Below, piece by piece: positions 27,451-36,994 of a stretch of DNA of 64,000 nt; the first letter of the stretch is position 1; every line of letters begins with the position of its first letter. The position numbers and the translations under genes are program-made. The notes under the pieces are model-generated. The model saw only the letters and a program-made list of their open reading frames with translations, made no database searches and was not told where the DNA came from. Source of the DNA: Streptomyces lydicus (lineage in GTDB: Bacteria; Actinomycetota; Actinomycetes; Streptomycetales; Streptomycetaceae); contig NZ_JNZA01000007.1 of assembly GCF_000717345.1 (NCBI RefSeq), positions 155,311 to 219,310 of the forward strand, given 5' to 3'.

Positions 27451-28005
27451 ATGACCGAACTCGTCACCAGCGACCCCGACGGTGAGCTCGTGGGCAAGCC
27501 CACCTCCGTGTCCCGCATCACGCTCAGCCACATCATGACGGCCGGCGACACGAACCTCCTCGGGTCGGTGCACGGCGGCGTGATCATGAAACTGGTCGAC
27601 GATGCCGCGGGCGCGGTGGCCGGACGCCACTCCGGCGGCCCGGCCGTGACCGCCTCCATGGACGAGATGGCCTTCCTGGAGCCGGTCCGGATCGGGGACC
27701 TCGTCCATGTCCGCGCCCAGGTCAACTGGACCGGCCGCTCCTCGATGGAGGTCGGCGTACGGGTCCTGGCCGAGCGGTGGAACGAGTCCAGCCCCGCCCA
27801 GCAGGTCGGCTCCGCCTACCTCGTCTTCGCCGCCGTCGACGAGCACGGCAAGCCGCGCCGGGTGCCGCCGGTGGTCCCCGAGACCGAGCGGGACAAGCGC
27901 CGCTACCAGGAGGCGCAGATCCGCCGTACGCACCGCCTCGCCCGGCGCCGCGCGATCATGGAGCTGCGCGAACGGCGCGCCGCGGAAGGACTCGACGACG
28001 CATGA
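27451..28005 (+). CDS. Hot-dog acyl-CoA thioesterase
   Basis: A 184-residue YciA/ACOT-type thioesterase. The core has HIMTAGDTNLLGSVHGGVIM, with the N-x-HGG active-site pattern (Asp/Asn of the first turn and H of VHGG). TASMDEMAFLEPVRIGDLV and a C-terminal basic helical tail (RRTHRLARRRAIMELRERR) follow. ATG 27451 follows a TACGCT hexamer by 6 bases, so it is probably leaderless; the upstream open frame is not conserved. The last 50 bases overlap the convergent VanZ-like gene. Confidence 0.9.
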   Translation: MTELVTSDPDGELVGKPTSVSRITLSHIMTAGDTNLLGSVHGGVIMKLVDDAAGAVAGRHSGGPAVTASMDEMAFLEPVRIGDLVHVRAQVNWTGRSSMEVGVRVLAERWNESSPAQQVGSAYLVFAAVDEHGKPRRVPPVVPETERDKRRYQEAQIRRTHRLARRRAIMELRERRAAEGLDDA

Positions 28006-28537
28006 CGGTCACCGCCAGCTGACCGAGCAGCCCGAGGCCGGCGCCGAGCACCGTGCCGGCCGCCGCGCACAGCACGTCGTCGACATCGGCGATCCGCCCG
28101 GCCCGCATCAGCAGCTGCGCCGTCTCGATCATCAGGCACAGCCCCACCCCGAGCAGGAACGCCGCGGCGGCCGGCACCCGCGGCGCCGCGAACCGCAGCA
28201 GCAGCGGCGCCGGCACGAACAGCGCGGCGTTGGCCGCCTGCCGCCGCACCAGCATCGCCAGCTCCGCGGGCTCCAGCTGGGCCCCCAGGTCGAGCAGCCC
28301 CTCACCGGGCCGCCACCACACCGTCGCGTCCCCCGAGCCGATCGGCTGGGTCGGCGCGAGCGTCGCCACCAGGAGCAGCAGCAGCCAGCCGGCCAGCAGG
28401 ACCCGGGCGGTGGCGCGCGGTGCGCCGCTGGCCGGGGCGAGGGCGGCCCACAGGGCGAAGCCCACCGCCAGACCCAGCGCCGCGACCAGGAAGAGCGTCA
28501 CGGTGGTGGGGGTGATGCCGAGCACGACCTGCCACAC
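27956..28537 (-). CDS. VanZ-like family membrane protein
   Basis: A 193-residue protein with about five helices. The WWRPGEGLLDLGAQL loop and LCLMIETAQLLMRAGRIADVDD segment match the VanZ-like signature (the 'ExxQ...R..D..D' loop). The role of this family outside VanZ-type teicoplanin resistance is not settled. Its 3' end overlaps the thioesterase gene tail-to-tail by 50 bases, so the arginine-rich end of each protein lies over the other. It stands immediately downstream of the hypothetical at 28578 on the same strand. Confidence 0.85.
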   Translation of the reverse strand: MWQVVLGITPTTVTLFLVAALGLAVGFALWAALAPASGAPRATARVLLAGWLLLLLVATLAPTQPIGSGDATVWWRPGEGLLDLGAQLEPAELAMLVRRQAANAALFVPAPLLLRFAAPRVPAAAAFLLGVGLCLMIETAQLLMRAGRIADVDDVLCAAAGTVLGAGLGLLGQLAVTVMRRRVLPRRAVRAAP

Positions 28538-28577
28538 GAGGCGCGCCTTTCCGAAAGGTCCGGCAGTCCGGACGACG

Positions 28578-29084
28578 TCAGCTGCAACTCCACTTGGTGA
28601 CGTAGAACGCCTCCCCGTGCTCCATGACGCCGCGGATGCACTCGTCCGCGAGCATCTCCACCCGGCCGCTCAGCACCACCGCGCCGCCCTGCGTCCGGCG
28701 GGTGCCGAACCAGCCGGGGAACGCGGTGATCCGGGGGTTCTTGCGCTGGTAGCCGAGCCGCACGGTGATCTCGTCGGCGCCGTCCCGCCCGTCGTCCCCC
28801 GCGAGCGCCCCGGCGGGAGCCGCGCCGCGCCGGGCCGCGGTGTGCCGCCGGTAGGCCGCGGTGTAGGTCCCGTCGGACCCCACCGGACCGCTCAGGCACA
28901 GCTGGCCGCGCACCAGGTCCCCGCAGCCGGTCGGCGCGTCGGGCGCCGGCGGGGCCGCCGCGGCGGTGGCCGCCACCAGGCACAGCGCCGCGACGCCCAC
29001 CACCGCCCGGCGCGCGCGGCGGCGTGCGTCCGGCCGGCGGGCGGGCGGCCCGGTCAGGGTGCGGCGGGGCGCCGGCACACTCAT
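28578..29084 (-). CDS. Exported hypothetical protein
   Basis: A 168-residue protein not recognised as a family. It has an Arg-rich start, a hydrophobic helix (about 25-44, AVVGVAALCLVAATAAAA) ending in a possible signal cleavage, and a mature region with cysteines in GCGDLVRGQLCLSG and near the end (ADECIRGV, KWSCS). The paired cysteines suggest two disulfides outside the cell. ATG 29084 is chosen for the signal sequence; the upstream extension is arginine-rich and unlikely. It lies between an LCP gene and the VanZ gene, all on one strand, which hints at an envelope role. Confidence 0.68.
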   Translation of the reverse strand: MSVPAPRRTLTGPPARRPDARRRARRAVVGVAALCLVAATAAAAPPAPDAPTGCGDLVRGQLCLSGPVGSDGTYTAAYRRHTAARRGAAPAGALAGDDGRDGADEITVRLGYQRKNPRITAFPGWFGTRRTQGGAVVLSGRVEMLADECIRGVMEHGEAFYVTKWSCS

Positions 29085-29157
29085 GCCGCACCCCCGCCCC
29101 GCCCGGCCCCGCACGCGCGAGGCCGGCACCTTCCGACGACGGGCCCGCTCCGGCCGC

Positions 29158-30606
29158 TCATGGGCACACGGCCTCGTCGCCGGTGATCGCCGAGATCGCG
29201 CCGGGCTTGGGGTCCGGCTCCTCGGCCCGCACCCGCTTGACGGTGGTGTGGTTCCGGCCGACCGTCACCCGCATCGCCGGCCCCTGCCCGGGCACCGGCC
29301 GCAGCTCGGCCCCCGGCAGCGCCGCGGCCAGCGACCGGGCCGAGCGGTCCCAGCGCGGGTCGTAGGCGATGACCGTGCGGCCGACCTTGCCGAGCGTGGA
29401 GTTCCCGGGGGTGCCGACGGTGGCGAACCCGGTGGCGCCGAGCTGCTCGGCCACCGCGGCCCCCAGCCCCGCCCGGTCGGTGCCGTTGTCGACCTGCACC
29501 TGGATCTGGCCCGGCGGCACGTCCACGACCGCGGCCCGCGGCTTGCGGTCGTGGTGCACCGCGATCGGCCGGTCCTCGCGGATCGCCCGGAACAGCCGGG
29601 GCGCCGCCACCGGATCCCACCGCACCGTCGAGCCGACGCCCGGCACCGGCTGGGCCAGATTCCCCAGCGGCACCGAGGTGAACTCGGAGGACGACGGGGT
29701 GAACCCGCGCATCGCCTGCCCCAGGTCGACCAGGTCGTTGGCTGCGAAGCCCGAGTCGGCGCGGACGGACTGCAGCATCGTGTCGGCCACGTCCTTGAAG
29801 CGGATCGGGTTCATCAGCACTCCGGAGGAGGTGATCTTGTGAATGAGGGCCGCCAGGAAGCGCTGCTGGCGCTGCATCCGGCCGAGGTCCGCGGAGCCGT
29901 CGATGTGCCGCGAGCGCACGTACTGGAGCGCCTGCCCCCCGTTGAGCTGCGACTTCCCGACCGGCAGACGCAGCCCCGTATAGCTGTCGCGCAGCGGTCG
30001 TACGGTGCAGACCTCCACCCCGCCGACCGCGTCCACGCTGCGCATGAAGCTGGTGAAGTCGACCTCCAGATAGTGGTCGATGTGCACCCCCGTCATGTGC
30101 TCGACGGTCCGCACGGTCAGGTTGGGGCCGCCCTCCGCGTACGCCGCGTTCAGCTTGATCGCGTGCTGCGGGCGCAGCCGCCCGGTCGCCGCGTCGGTGT
30201 GCGCGGGCACCTCGGCGTAGGAGTCCCGCGGCAGGCTGACGACGCTGGCCCGGTCCCGGTCGGCGGACAGGTGCACCAGCATCAGGGTGTCGGTGCAGTG
30301 GCAGGGCGCGCCGCCCAGGTGGTACTTGCGCTTCTCCTCGCCGGTGAGCTTGTCCCGCCCGTCCGTGCCGACGACCAGGAAGTTCAGCCCGTCACCGCCC
30401 CCGGGCCGGTCGCTCATCCCCGTGAAGGCGTCCACCCGCCCGATGCCGCTCTCCACCCCGGTGACCATCGCGTGCCCGACGCCGCTCGCGGCCAGCAGCA
30501 GCACGGACGCGACGGCGCCGATCCGCAGCCCCCACCGCCGGCCCGACGCACCGCGGTGCGTCTCGGGCCGGTCGGCCGGGTCGGGGGAGCGGAACGGCGC
30601 TGTCAC
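29158..30606 (-). CDS. LCP family wall ligase with LytR_C domain
   Basis: A 482-residue type II membrane protein. The helix at about 26-48 is followed by LCP core motifs NFLVVGTDGRDK, VVSLPRDSYAEVP, IKLNAAYAEGGPNLTVRTV, IDHYLEVDFTSF and LNGGQALQYVRSRHIDGSADLGR. From about residue 350 a LytR_C domain begins (IQVQVDNGTDRAGLGAAVAEQL). It has C96/C98 in the extracellular loop (APCHCTDT), a pair not seen in the first LCP protein. GTG 30606 has GGAGG 8 bases upstream, which decides the start; the frame is open far beyond it. Confidence 0.92.
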   Translation of the reverse strand: MTAPFRSPDPADRPETHRGASGRRWGLRIGAVASVLLLAASGVGHAMVTGVESGIGRVDAFTGMSDRPGGGDGLNFLVVGTDGRDKLTGEEKRKYHLGGAPCHCTDTLMLVHLSADRDRASVVSLPRDSYAEVPAHTDAATGRLRPQHAIKLNAAYAEGGPNLTVRTVEHMTGVHIDHYLEVDFTSFMRSVDAVGGVEVCTVRPLRDSYTGLRLPVGKSQLNGGQALQYVRSRHIDGSADLGRMQRQQRFLAALIHKITSSGVLMNPIRFKDVADTMLQSVRADSGFAANDLVDLGQAMRGFTPSSSEFTSVPLGNLAQPVPGVGSTVRWDPVAAPRLFRAIREDRPIAVHHDRKPRAAVVDVPPGQIQVQVDNGTDRAGLGAAVAEQLGATGFATVGTPGNSTLGKVGRTVIAYDPRWDRSARSLAAALPGAELRPVPGQGPAMRVTVGRNHTTVKRVRAEEPDPKPGAISAITGDEAVCP

Positions 30607-30873
30607 GGGGGACACCTCCGCGGCTGGCCGGGCGTGAGGGGTGCCCGGCGGGGGAGCGGTCGGGGAACGGGTGAGTGGGAGGAAACCGGCGCGGACACCG
30701 TAAGCCCATACGATCTGCTGCAAAGCGCCACACGCCGGGCATCGGCCGTCCGCCCACCCGGCTGCGTCCGAGGGCGTCCCCCATTCGCGGTAACGTGAGG
30801 CGCGATTCTGCAGTCTCCCGGCGGGCGCTGCCGTCGCTGGCGGCTCCGCCACGGGCCGTACCCGCGAGGAACC

Positions 30874-31905
30874 ATGCCGCAGCAGCAGCCCCCGGCCGTC
30901 TCCGTGATCATGCCGGTGCTCAATGAGGAACGACACCTGCGCAATTCGGTCCGGCACATCCTGGAGCAGGAGTACGCCGGCGAAATGGAGGTGGTGATCG
31001 CCCTCGGCCCGTCCACGGACCGGACCGACGAGATCGCCGCCGAGCTGGTGGCCGAAGACCCCCGGGTGCACACCGTGCCCAACCCCACGGGCCGCACCCC
31101 CGCCGCGCTGAACGCCGCGATCAAGGCGTCCCGGCACCCCGTCGTGGTGCGCGTCGACGGTCACGGCATGCTCTCGCCCAACTACATCGCCACCGCGGTG
31201 CGCCTCCTGGAGGAGACCGGCGCCGCGAACGTCGGCGGCATCATGCACGCCGAGGGCGAGAACGCCTGGGAGGACGCGGTCGCCGCCGCGATGACCGCCA
31301 AGATCGGCGTGGGTAACGCGGCCTTCCACACCGGCGGCGAGGCCGGCCCGGCGGACACCGTCTACCTGGGCGTGTTCCGCCGTGACGCCCTGGAGCAGCA
31401 GGGCGGCTACAACGAGGAGTTCATCCGCGCCCAGGACTGGGAGCTGAACTTCCGCATCCGCGAGGCCGGCGGCCAGGTCTGGTTCTCGCCCGAACTGCGG
31501 GTCCAGTACCGGCCGCGCCCGAGCATCAAGGCGCTGGCCAAGCAGTACAAGGACTACGGGAAGTGGCGGCACGTGGTCGCCCGCTACCACGCCGGCTCGA
31601 TCAACCTCCGCTACCTCGCCCCGCCGGCCGCGGTCTGCGCGATCGCCGCGGGGCTCGTGGTGGGCGCGGCCGTCACCCCCTGGGGCTTCGTCGTCCCCGC
31701 CGGCTACCTCGCGGCCATCACCGCGGGCTCCCTCCCCGCCGGCAAGGGCCTCTCCGTCAAGGCCCGGGTCCAGATCCCGGTCGCCCTGGCCACCATGCAC
31801 ATGTCCTGGGGCCTGGGCTTCCTCACCAGCCCCCGTTCGCTCGCCAAGCGGGTCATCGCCAGCCGCCGCCCGGCGGTGCCGGCACCGCCGGCGGACGTGG
31901 AGTAG
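30874..31905 (+). CDS. Family 2 glycosyltransferase
   Basis: A 343-residue GT-A fold enzyme. It begins VSVIMPVLNEERHLRNSV, carries VVRVDGHGML as the nucleotide-sugar/metal (DxD-like) region, and has the acceptor-site AQDWELNFRIREAGG. Two or three C-terminal hydrophobic segments (about 245-300) suggest membrane attachment, as in ExoA/succinoglycan-type transferases. The sugar and acceptor are unknown. It is the only plus-strand gene among the LCP genes, so it may build the glycopolymer that they ligate. A hairpin follows. Confidence 0.9.
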   Translation: MPQQQPPAVSVIMPVLNEERHLRNSVRHILEQEYAGEMEVVIALGPSTDRTDEIAAELVAEDPRVHTVPNPTGRTPAALNAAIKASRHPVVVRVDGHGMLSPNYIATAVRLLEETGAANVGGIMHAEGENAWEDAVAAAMTAKIGVGNAAFHTGGEAGPADTVYLGVFRRDALEQQGGYNEEFIRAQDWELNFRIREAGGQVWFSPELRVQYRPRPSIKALAKQYKDYGKWRHVVARYHAGSINLRYLAPPAAVCAIAAGLVVGAAVTPWGFVVPAGYLAAITAGSLPAGKGLSVKARVQIPVALATMHMSWGLGFLTSPRSLAKRVIASRRPAVPAPPADVE

Positions 31906-31926
31906 GGGACTCCTGTTTTTTCCCCG

Positions 31927-31955
31927 CCGGCCACCCCCCTTCGGGGGGTGGCCGG
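31927..31955. terminator. Bidirectional hairpin terminator
   Basis: A perfect 13-bp stem (31927-31939 with 31943-31955) with a TTC loop lies between the convergent glycosyltransferase and LCP genes. Confidence 0.85.
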
Positions 31956-31999
31956 GTGTATGTGCGCGGATCGCCGGCCCGCCAGAAATCGCCGGCCCG

Positions 32000-33706
32000 C
32001 TAGAAGGTGTACTGCGGATTCACCTTCATGCACGCCTTGGTGTCCTCGCCGTTGAGGGCGTCGGCGCTGTCGGGGGCCTTGTCCGCGGACTTCCCGCCGT
32101 CCTGCTGCTTCGGGTACGTGGCACCGCTGCGCCAGTCGTTGCCGACCACCAGCTGCATCCCGGTGGCCGAACTCGACTCCCGGACCGCGCTCTTGGGCAG
32201 CCCGAGCGCCTTGGCGACGGCCAGCGCATCGCCGCGCCGGTCCGCGCCGTGGTACGTCAGGGTGGTGTCGGCCTGACTGGTGAGCACGGAGGTGGTGGAC
32301 GCCGCGCCGTAGCCGAGGTTCGCCAGCTGCTGCTGGACGACCTTGGCGCGCCCGGAAGCCGGGCCGCTGACCGTGCTGTTGGTGCCGTTCTGCACGACAA
32401 CCTCCAGCTGGCCCTTGGGAGTTGACGCCTTGGGGTCGGCCGCCGGCTTCTTCTTCCGGTCCTTGCCGTCGAGCGCGGTGTCGTTGCGCAGCAGCGCGAA
32501 GGTCGCGTCCGCGTCGCCGGGCTTGGGCAGGACGTACGCCTCACCGGGACCGTAGACCCACGGCATGGTCACCATCGTGATCCGCTTGGTCGGTACCCGG
32601 CTGAGGTCACCGCCCAGGTCGTAAAGCTTCTTGACGGTGTCGAGCCCGTTGTCGACGGTGAGTGCGTTGGTCGCGGCCTCCGCCAGGTCCCGCAGCTGGC
32701 CGGGGTTGGTGAGCTTGGTGCCCTTCTTCAGCTGGCGGACCATCGAGTTCATGTACATGTGCTGGGCCTTGGCCCGGCCGATGTCGGTGTTGTCCTCGAA
32801 GCCGTAGCGCGTCCGCAGCCACTGCAGGGCCTGCACCCCCTTGACCGGGTGGGTGCCCTTGGTGAGCCGCAGACCGCTGCCGTGGCCCTTGCTGTCGTGC
32901 GAGTAGACGTTGTTGTCGACGCAGACCGGGACGCCGCCGATGGCGTCGGCCATGTCCACCACGCCGGAGAAGTCGACCATCATGAAGTGGTCGATGTAGA
33001 CGCCGGTCAACTCCTGCCAGGTGGCGAGGGTGCAGCCCGGGCCGCCGTGCTGGAGCGACTGGTTGATGGCCCCGGTGGTCTGCGGATAGACCGCGCCGTT
33101 CTTCGGGTCGGTGCACTTGGGGATCATCACCCGGGTGTCCCGCGGGATGGAGATCACCGACATGTTGCTGCGGTCGGCGGAGACGTGCACCAGCATCTGG
33201 ACGTCGGCCAGCGGCTTGCGGTCCGCGTCCTGACGGGCGCCGCCGAGCTCGATGTTCTTCTTGCTGTTCCGGCCGTCGGAGCCCAGCAGCAGGATGTTCA
33301 GCGGGCTCTGCCCGAACGCGTTGGGGTCCGGCTTCTTCAGGCCACCGCCGCCCAGGGACCGGGGTGCCTTACGGAGGTTCGCGTTGAGGTGCTCGTAGTA
33401 CCAGTAGCCGGCGCCGGCCGCGCCCACTATGACGACGGCGACCGTCAGCGCGGTCCAGCGCAGCACCTTGCGGCCCTTGCCCTTGCGCGGGCGGCCCCCT
33501 TTGCGGTGGCCTCCGCCGTCGGGCCCGTCACCGTTCCCGGCACCGTCGCCGGCCGGCACGGCGCTGCCCTCGGGCGGCGTCCAGCCGGGCGCGTCCGGCG
33601 GCAGCCCCTGGTCCTCGTAGAGGCTGTCGTCCCAGCCCAGTTCCTGCGCGTCCGGTTGGCGCCGGCGCCGCCGTGATCTGTCACCACGCACACTGCTCTG
33701 CCGCAT
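32000..33706 (-). CDS. LCP family wall ligase with LytR_C domain
   Basis: A 568-residue type II membrane protein with a basic, Gly-rich cytoplasmic tail of about 78 residues. A helix near 79-104 precedes the LCP core (NILLLGSDGRN, VISIPRDTRVMIP, QSLQHGGPGCTLATWQ, IDHFMMVDFSGV, VQALQWLRTRYGFEDNTDIGR) and a LytR_C domain from about 430 (LEVVVQNGTNSTVSGP). The C-terminal tail is charged and ends KACMKVNPQYTF, a feature of this Streptomyces subgroup. It is 72 bases downstream of the next LCP gene on the same strand and likely co-transcribed with it. Confidence 0.92.
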   Translation of the reverse strand: MRQSSVRGDRSRRRRRQPDAQELGWDDSLYEDQGLPPDAPGWTPPEGSAVPAGDGAGNGDGPDGGGHRKGGRPRKGKGRKVLRWTALTVAVVIVGAAGAGYWYYEHLNANLRKAPRSLGGGGLKKPDPNAFGQSPLNILLLGSDGRNSKKNIELGGARQDADRKPLADVQMLVHVSADRSNMSVISIPRDTRVMIPKCTDPKNGAVYPQTTGAINQSLQHGGPGCTLATWQELTGVYIDHFMMVDFSGVVDMADAIGGVPVCVDNNVYSHDSKGHGSGLRLTKGTHPVKGVQALQWLRTRYGFEDNTDIGRAKAQHMYMNSMVRQLKKGTKLTNPGQLRDLAEAATNALTVDNGLDTVKKLYDLGGDLSRVPTKRITMVTMPWVYGPGEAYVLPKPGDADATFALLRNDTALDGKDRKKKPAADPKASTPKGQLEVVVQNGTNSTVSGPASGRAKVVQQQLANLGYGAASTTSVLTSQADTTLTYHGADRRGDALAVAKALGLPKSAVRESSSATGMQLVVGNDWRSGATYPKQQDGGKSADKAPDSADALNGEDTKACMKVNPQYTF

Positions 33707-33778
33707 TGGGCCTTCTCCCCGTTGGATCAGTCCGGTGGTGCGCCCCGGCCGCCGTGCAGGGCAGCCGGGGTCCGCTCG

Positions 33779-35548
33779 TTACTTCGCGCAGACGTTCTTG
33801 TCGTCCGCGTTGACGTTCTGGACGTTGTCCGGAAGCTCGGTCGGCGCCGCGATCGGTGTGCCCGGTGCCGTGAAGTCCTTGCCGAGGATCAGCTTCATCG
33901 GCACCCGGTCCCCGGCGTTCTGCGAGGACTTCTTCAGCGCGCTCTTGGACAGACCCATCCAGTCGGCCAGGGTGGCGGCCTGGTCGGCCTGGTTCGGGGC
34001 GTACTCGAGACGGGTGGCGGACAGCTTGGCCGGCGCGTTGCCGGCGTTGGTGGACAGCCGGGCGCCCTTGGAGTTCTGCAGCCAGTCCACGGTCTCCTGC
34101 GCCGAGCCGATCGGGCCGCCGCCGTTGGTCACGTCGACCCGGACGAGCCCGGGCGGGGCCTTGCTGACCGGGGCCTTCTTGCCCTTGCCCTTCTTGCCCT
34201 TGGCCAGGGCGTGGTCGGCCCGCACCATCGCGAACAGCGGGTCGGCCTTCCCCTTGTCCAGGATGACGGTGGCCTTGTCGTTGGGGTTGTCCAGCACCGG
34301 CACCGTGGCGAAGGTGATCTTGTCGATGTTGACCCGCTTGAGGTCCTGGCCGAAGTCCAGCAGCTTCGACGCGCTCCCGATGCCGGTGTCGACGGTGAGC
34401 GCCTTGGTCGCCGCCTGGCTCACGGCGTAGAGCTTGCTCGGACTGCTGAAGGCGTCGGACTTCAGCTTGCGGATCAGCGAGCTGAGGAACTGCTGCTGCA
34501 TCTTGATCCGGTCCAGGTCGCTGCCGAATCCGATGGCGTGCCGGGTACGGACGAACGCCAGCGCCTGCTCGCCCTTGACGGTGTGCCGGCCGGCCTTCAG
34601 CCGCAGGTGCGACTTGGGGTCGTTGAGGTCCTTGGCGGCGCACACCTCGACGCCGTCCACCGCGGTGGACAGTTCCTTGACCGCGTTGAAGTCGGCCATC
34701 ATGAAGTGGTCGATCTTCAGGCCGGTCAGCTTCTCGACGGTCCGCCAGGTGCAGCCGGGGTCCCGGCCCTCCTGGCCCAGGCTGGTGTTGAAGCGCACCC
34801 CGTGCTCACCGGGGATGGTCTTCCTCGACCCGTCCTTCTGCTTGGTCGGGCAGTCGGGGATGTCGGTGATCATGTCGCGCGGGATGCTCAGCGCGGTGGC
34901 GTTCGACCGGTCCTTGGAGATGTGCATCAGCAGCGTGGTGTCCGCGTGCCCGACGCTGCCGGCGTCGCCGTAGCCCGAATTGCCCTTGCCGGAGCGGGCG
35001 TCGGTGCCGATGATCAGGACGTTCACCGGGCCGTCCGAGACGGCGTCGTTCTCCACGCCGACGTCGACCTTGTTGATGTTGCCGTTCAGCTGTTGGTACA
35101 GGTAGAACGCGCCGCCGCAGCCCGCGACGAGGACGAAGCCCACCACGCCGGCCGTCCAGTACAGCGCCTTCTTCCTGCCGGACGGCTTCGGTTTGCGCTT
35201 GCGGCGGCTCGCCGGGCCCGCGACCGGGGCCGAGGCCGCGGCCGAACGACTGCCGGACCGGCGGGCGGCCCGGCCGCCCGGGGGCCGCTCCTCCGCCTCG
35301 TCCGCGCCCCGCCCACCGCGCCGGCCGCCCTGGGCCGGCAGCGGACGGGTGTCGGTGTCAGCGACCTCGCCACCCGGCTTGCGCGCGGCGCGTCTTGAGC
35401 CGGGCGCCCTGCGGTCGGAGGGCCGAGCGGGAGCTTGACCGGCAGGGTCAAGTCGCAGCTCGTAGTTGCCGGTGTTCGGATCGAACACCCACTGATCGGC
35501 CGGGTCGACGTTGTCGTCGCCCGCCTGCCCACGGCCTTGCGCGTCCAC
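33779..35548 (-). CDS. LCP family wall ligase with LytR_C domain
   Basis: The largest LCP paralog here at 589 residues. The cytoplasmic tail (about 126 residues) is acidic at first (WVFDPNTGNYELRLDP), then very basic. A helix at about 127-152 precedes the LCP core (NVLIIGTDARSG, ALSIPRDMITDIP, IDHFMMADFNAV, EQALAFVRTRHAIGFGSDLDR), and LytR_C begins around LVRVDVTNGGGPIGS. The C-terminal NVNADDKNVCAK resembles the end of the protein encoded at 32000-33706, so the two are recent paralogs. GTG 35548 is preceded by a weak AAGG. Confidence 0.91.
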   Translation of the reverse strand: MDAQGRGQAGDDNVDPADQWVFDPNTGNYELRLDPAGQAPARPSDRRAPGSRRAARKPGGEVADTDTRPLPAQGGRRGGRGADEAEERPPGGRAARRSGSRSAAASAPVAGPASRRKRKPKPSGRKKALYWTAGVVGFVLVAGCGGAFYLYQQLNGNINKVDVGVENDAVSDGPVNVLIIGTDARSGKGNSGYGDAGSVGHADTTLLMHISKDRSNATALSIPRDMITDIPDCPTKQKDGSRKTIPGEHGVRFNTSLGQEGRDPGCTWRTVEKLTGLKIDHFMMADFNAVKELSTAVDGVEVCAAKDLNDPKSHLRLKAGRHTVKGEQALAFVRTRHAIGFGSDLDRIKMQQQFLSSLIRKLKSDAFSSPSKLYAVSQAATKALTVDTGIGSASKLLDFGQDLKRVNIDKITFATVPVLDNPNDKATVILDKGKADPLFAMVRADHALAKGKKGKGKKAPVSKAPPGLVRVDVTNGGGPIGSAQETVDWLQNSKGARLSTNAGNAPAKLSATRLEYAPNQADQAATLADWMGLSKSALKKSSQNAGDRVPMKLILGKDFTAPGTPIAAPTELPDNVQNVNADDKNVCAK

Positions 35549-35785
35549 GGTGCCTTGAGTCCTCCGTCGGTGCCACGCGGCGCCATCCCCTCAAGGCGCT
35601 CGGTAGGTCGATCGTGCGGTGCTGGTCATGCGTGCATGGTCATCGGTCAGCAGTACGTGCGGACCGGATCGCTCACACTATCCGCCCAGTTCAGCGCCCC
35701 GCGACGCGCGTGACAAATTCCACTTCCCTACAACTGGGCAATCCGCCCAATCCATTCGAGTCGCCGAGCGTACTTTGCGGCATCT

Positions 35786-36994
35786 TTATTCGCAGACCCC
35801 GTGTTCCGCCGTCGTCCCGGGAAAGGTCGGACCCGAACTCGCCGGCGGCGAGGGAGATCCTTCCGGCTTGCCGTCCGGGGAACCGGCCCCTGAACGGACC
35901 GGATTCTCCCCGCTCTCCCGCGCCGGGTCCACCGCCACCGGAAGATCCCTGCGCAACTGCCCGAAGAGCCGCTCGGCGTCCGGCTGCACCAGCTCGTCGC
36001 GGTTGGTGTCGAAGCGGTACTCCCGGCGCGGCACGGTCAGGAACTGGACCCGGTCGGTGGGAATGCTGCGGGTGCTGCGCACCAATTCGTACAGGCCCCG
36101 CAGAGAAGCCAGCGCGGCATCCGTGGTCAGTGAACTCGTTGCGGCGTCCAGCACCGGATACAGCCGGGTCGGATTGAGCAGGACACCATTACTCTGCACT
36201 TTCTTCACCAGAGCACCAAGAAATCGCTGTTGCCTCTCCATGCGCTGCGTGTCGCTGCCGTTGCCCAGGCTCTTCCGGGCCCTGACGTATCCGAGCGCGG
36301 CCTCCCCGTACAGCGTCTGCCGGCCCGCGGGCAGCCGCAGATGCGCCTCGTCGTCGCGCACCGCCTGCGGCAGGCAGACCTCCACCCCGTCCACCGCGTC
36401 GACCATCTTCGTGAACCCGACGAAATCGATGATCATGTAGTGGTCGATGCGGATGTTGGTCATCTTCTCGACTGTGCGGATCGAGCAGGCCGCCCCGCCG
36501 AACGCGAACGCCCAGTTGAACTGGGCCGTCTGCGACGTGGTCTCCGCCCCGTCGGAGCGCTTGCAGTGCGGCACCTGCACCATCAGGTCGCGCGGGATGC
36601 TGACCGCGGTGGCGCTCTTCCGGTCCGCCGCCAGGTGCAGCAGCATCGTGGTGTCCGAGCGCTGGCCGCGGCTGCTGCCGTACTTGCGGTTGCCGCCGTT
36701 GCGGCTGTCGGAGCCGATCAGCAGCAGGTTCTGGGCGTTGGGCGGGCCCGCCGGGGGCCGCTCGGACTCCCACTTGCGCAGCTCCCGCTCGGTGGCGCTG
36801 TCGGTGTGGATGTTGCTGTTGAGCTTGGTGTAGAGCGCCCAGCCGGTGCCCGCCCCGGCCAGCAGCGCCCCGGTGGCCCCGAGCGCGACCCAGCGCCGCC
36901 AGTGCCGGCGCACCGGCCCCGGCCCCCTGGCCGGGCGCTCGGCCCAGCCGGTGAACCTGGGGGGCTCGGGGGTCTCGGTCACCTGTGCGTCCAT
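35786..36994 (-). CDS. LCP family wall ligase, LCP domain only
   Basis: A 402-residue type II membrane protein with a short tail and a helix at about 33-55. The LCP core is NLLLIGSDSRNGG, AVSIPRDLMVQVP, FNWAFAFGGAACSIRTV, IDHYMIIDFVGF and GEAALGYVRARKSLGNGSDTQR. There is no LytR_C domain; the C-terminal 45 residues are a Ser/Gly/Pro-rich low-complexity tail. It is separated by 237 bases from the LCP gene downstream, so it probably has its own promoter. The start at ATG 36994 has no strong ribosome site. Confidence 0.91.
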   Translation of the reverse strand: MDAQVTETPEPPRFTGWAERPARGPGPVRRHWRRWVALGATGALLAGAGTGWALYTKLNSNIHTDSATERELRKWESERPPAGPPNAQNLLLIGSDSRNGGNRKYGSSRGQRSDTTMLLHLAADRKSATAVSIPRDLMVQVPHCKRSDGAETTSQTAQFNWAFAFGGAACSIRTVEKMTNIRIDHYMIIDFVGFTKMVDAVDGVEVCLPQAVRDDEAHLRLPAGRQTLYGEAALGYVRARKSLGNGSDTQRMERQQRFLGALVKKVQSNGVLLNPTRLYPVLDAATSSLTTDAALASLRGLYELVRSTRSIPTDRVQFLTVPRREYRFDTNRDELVQPDAERLFGQLRRDLPVAVDPARESGENPVRSGAGSPDGKPEGSPSPPASSGPTFPGTTAEHGVCE

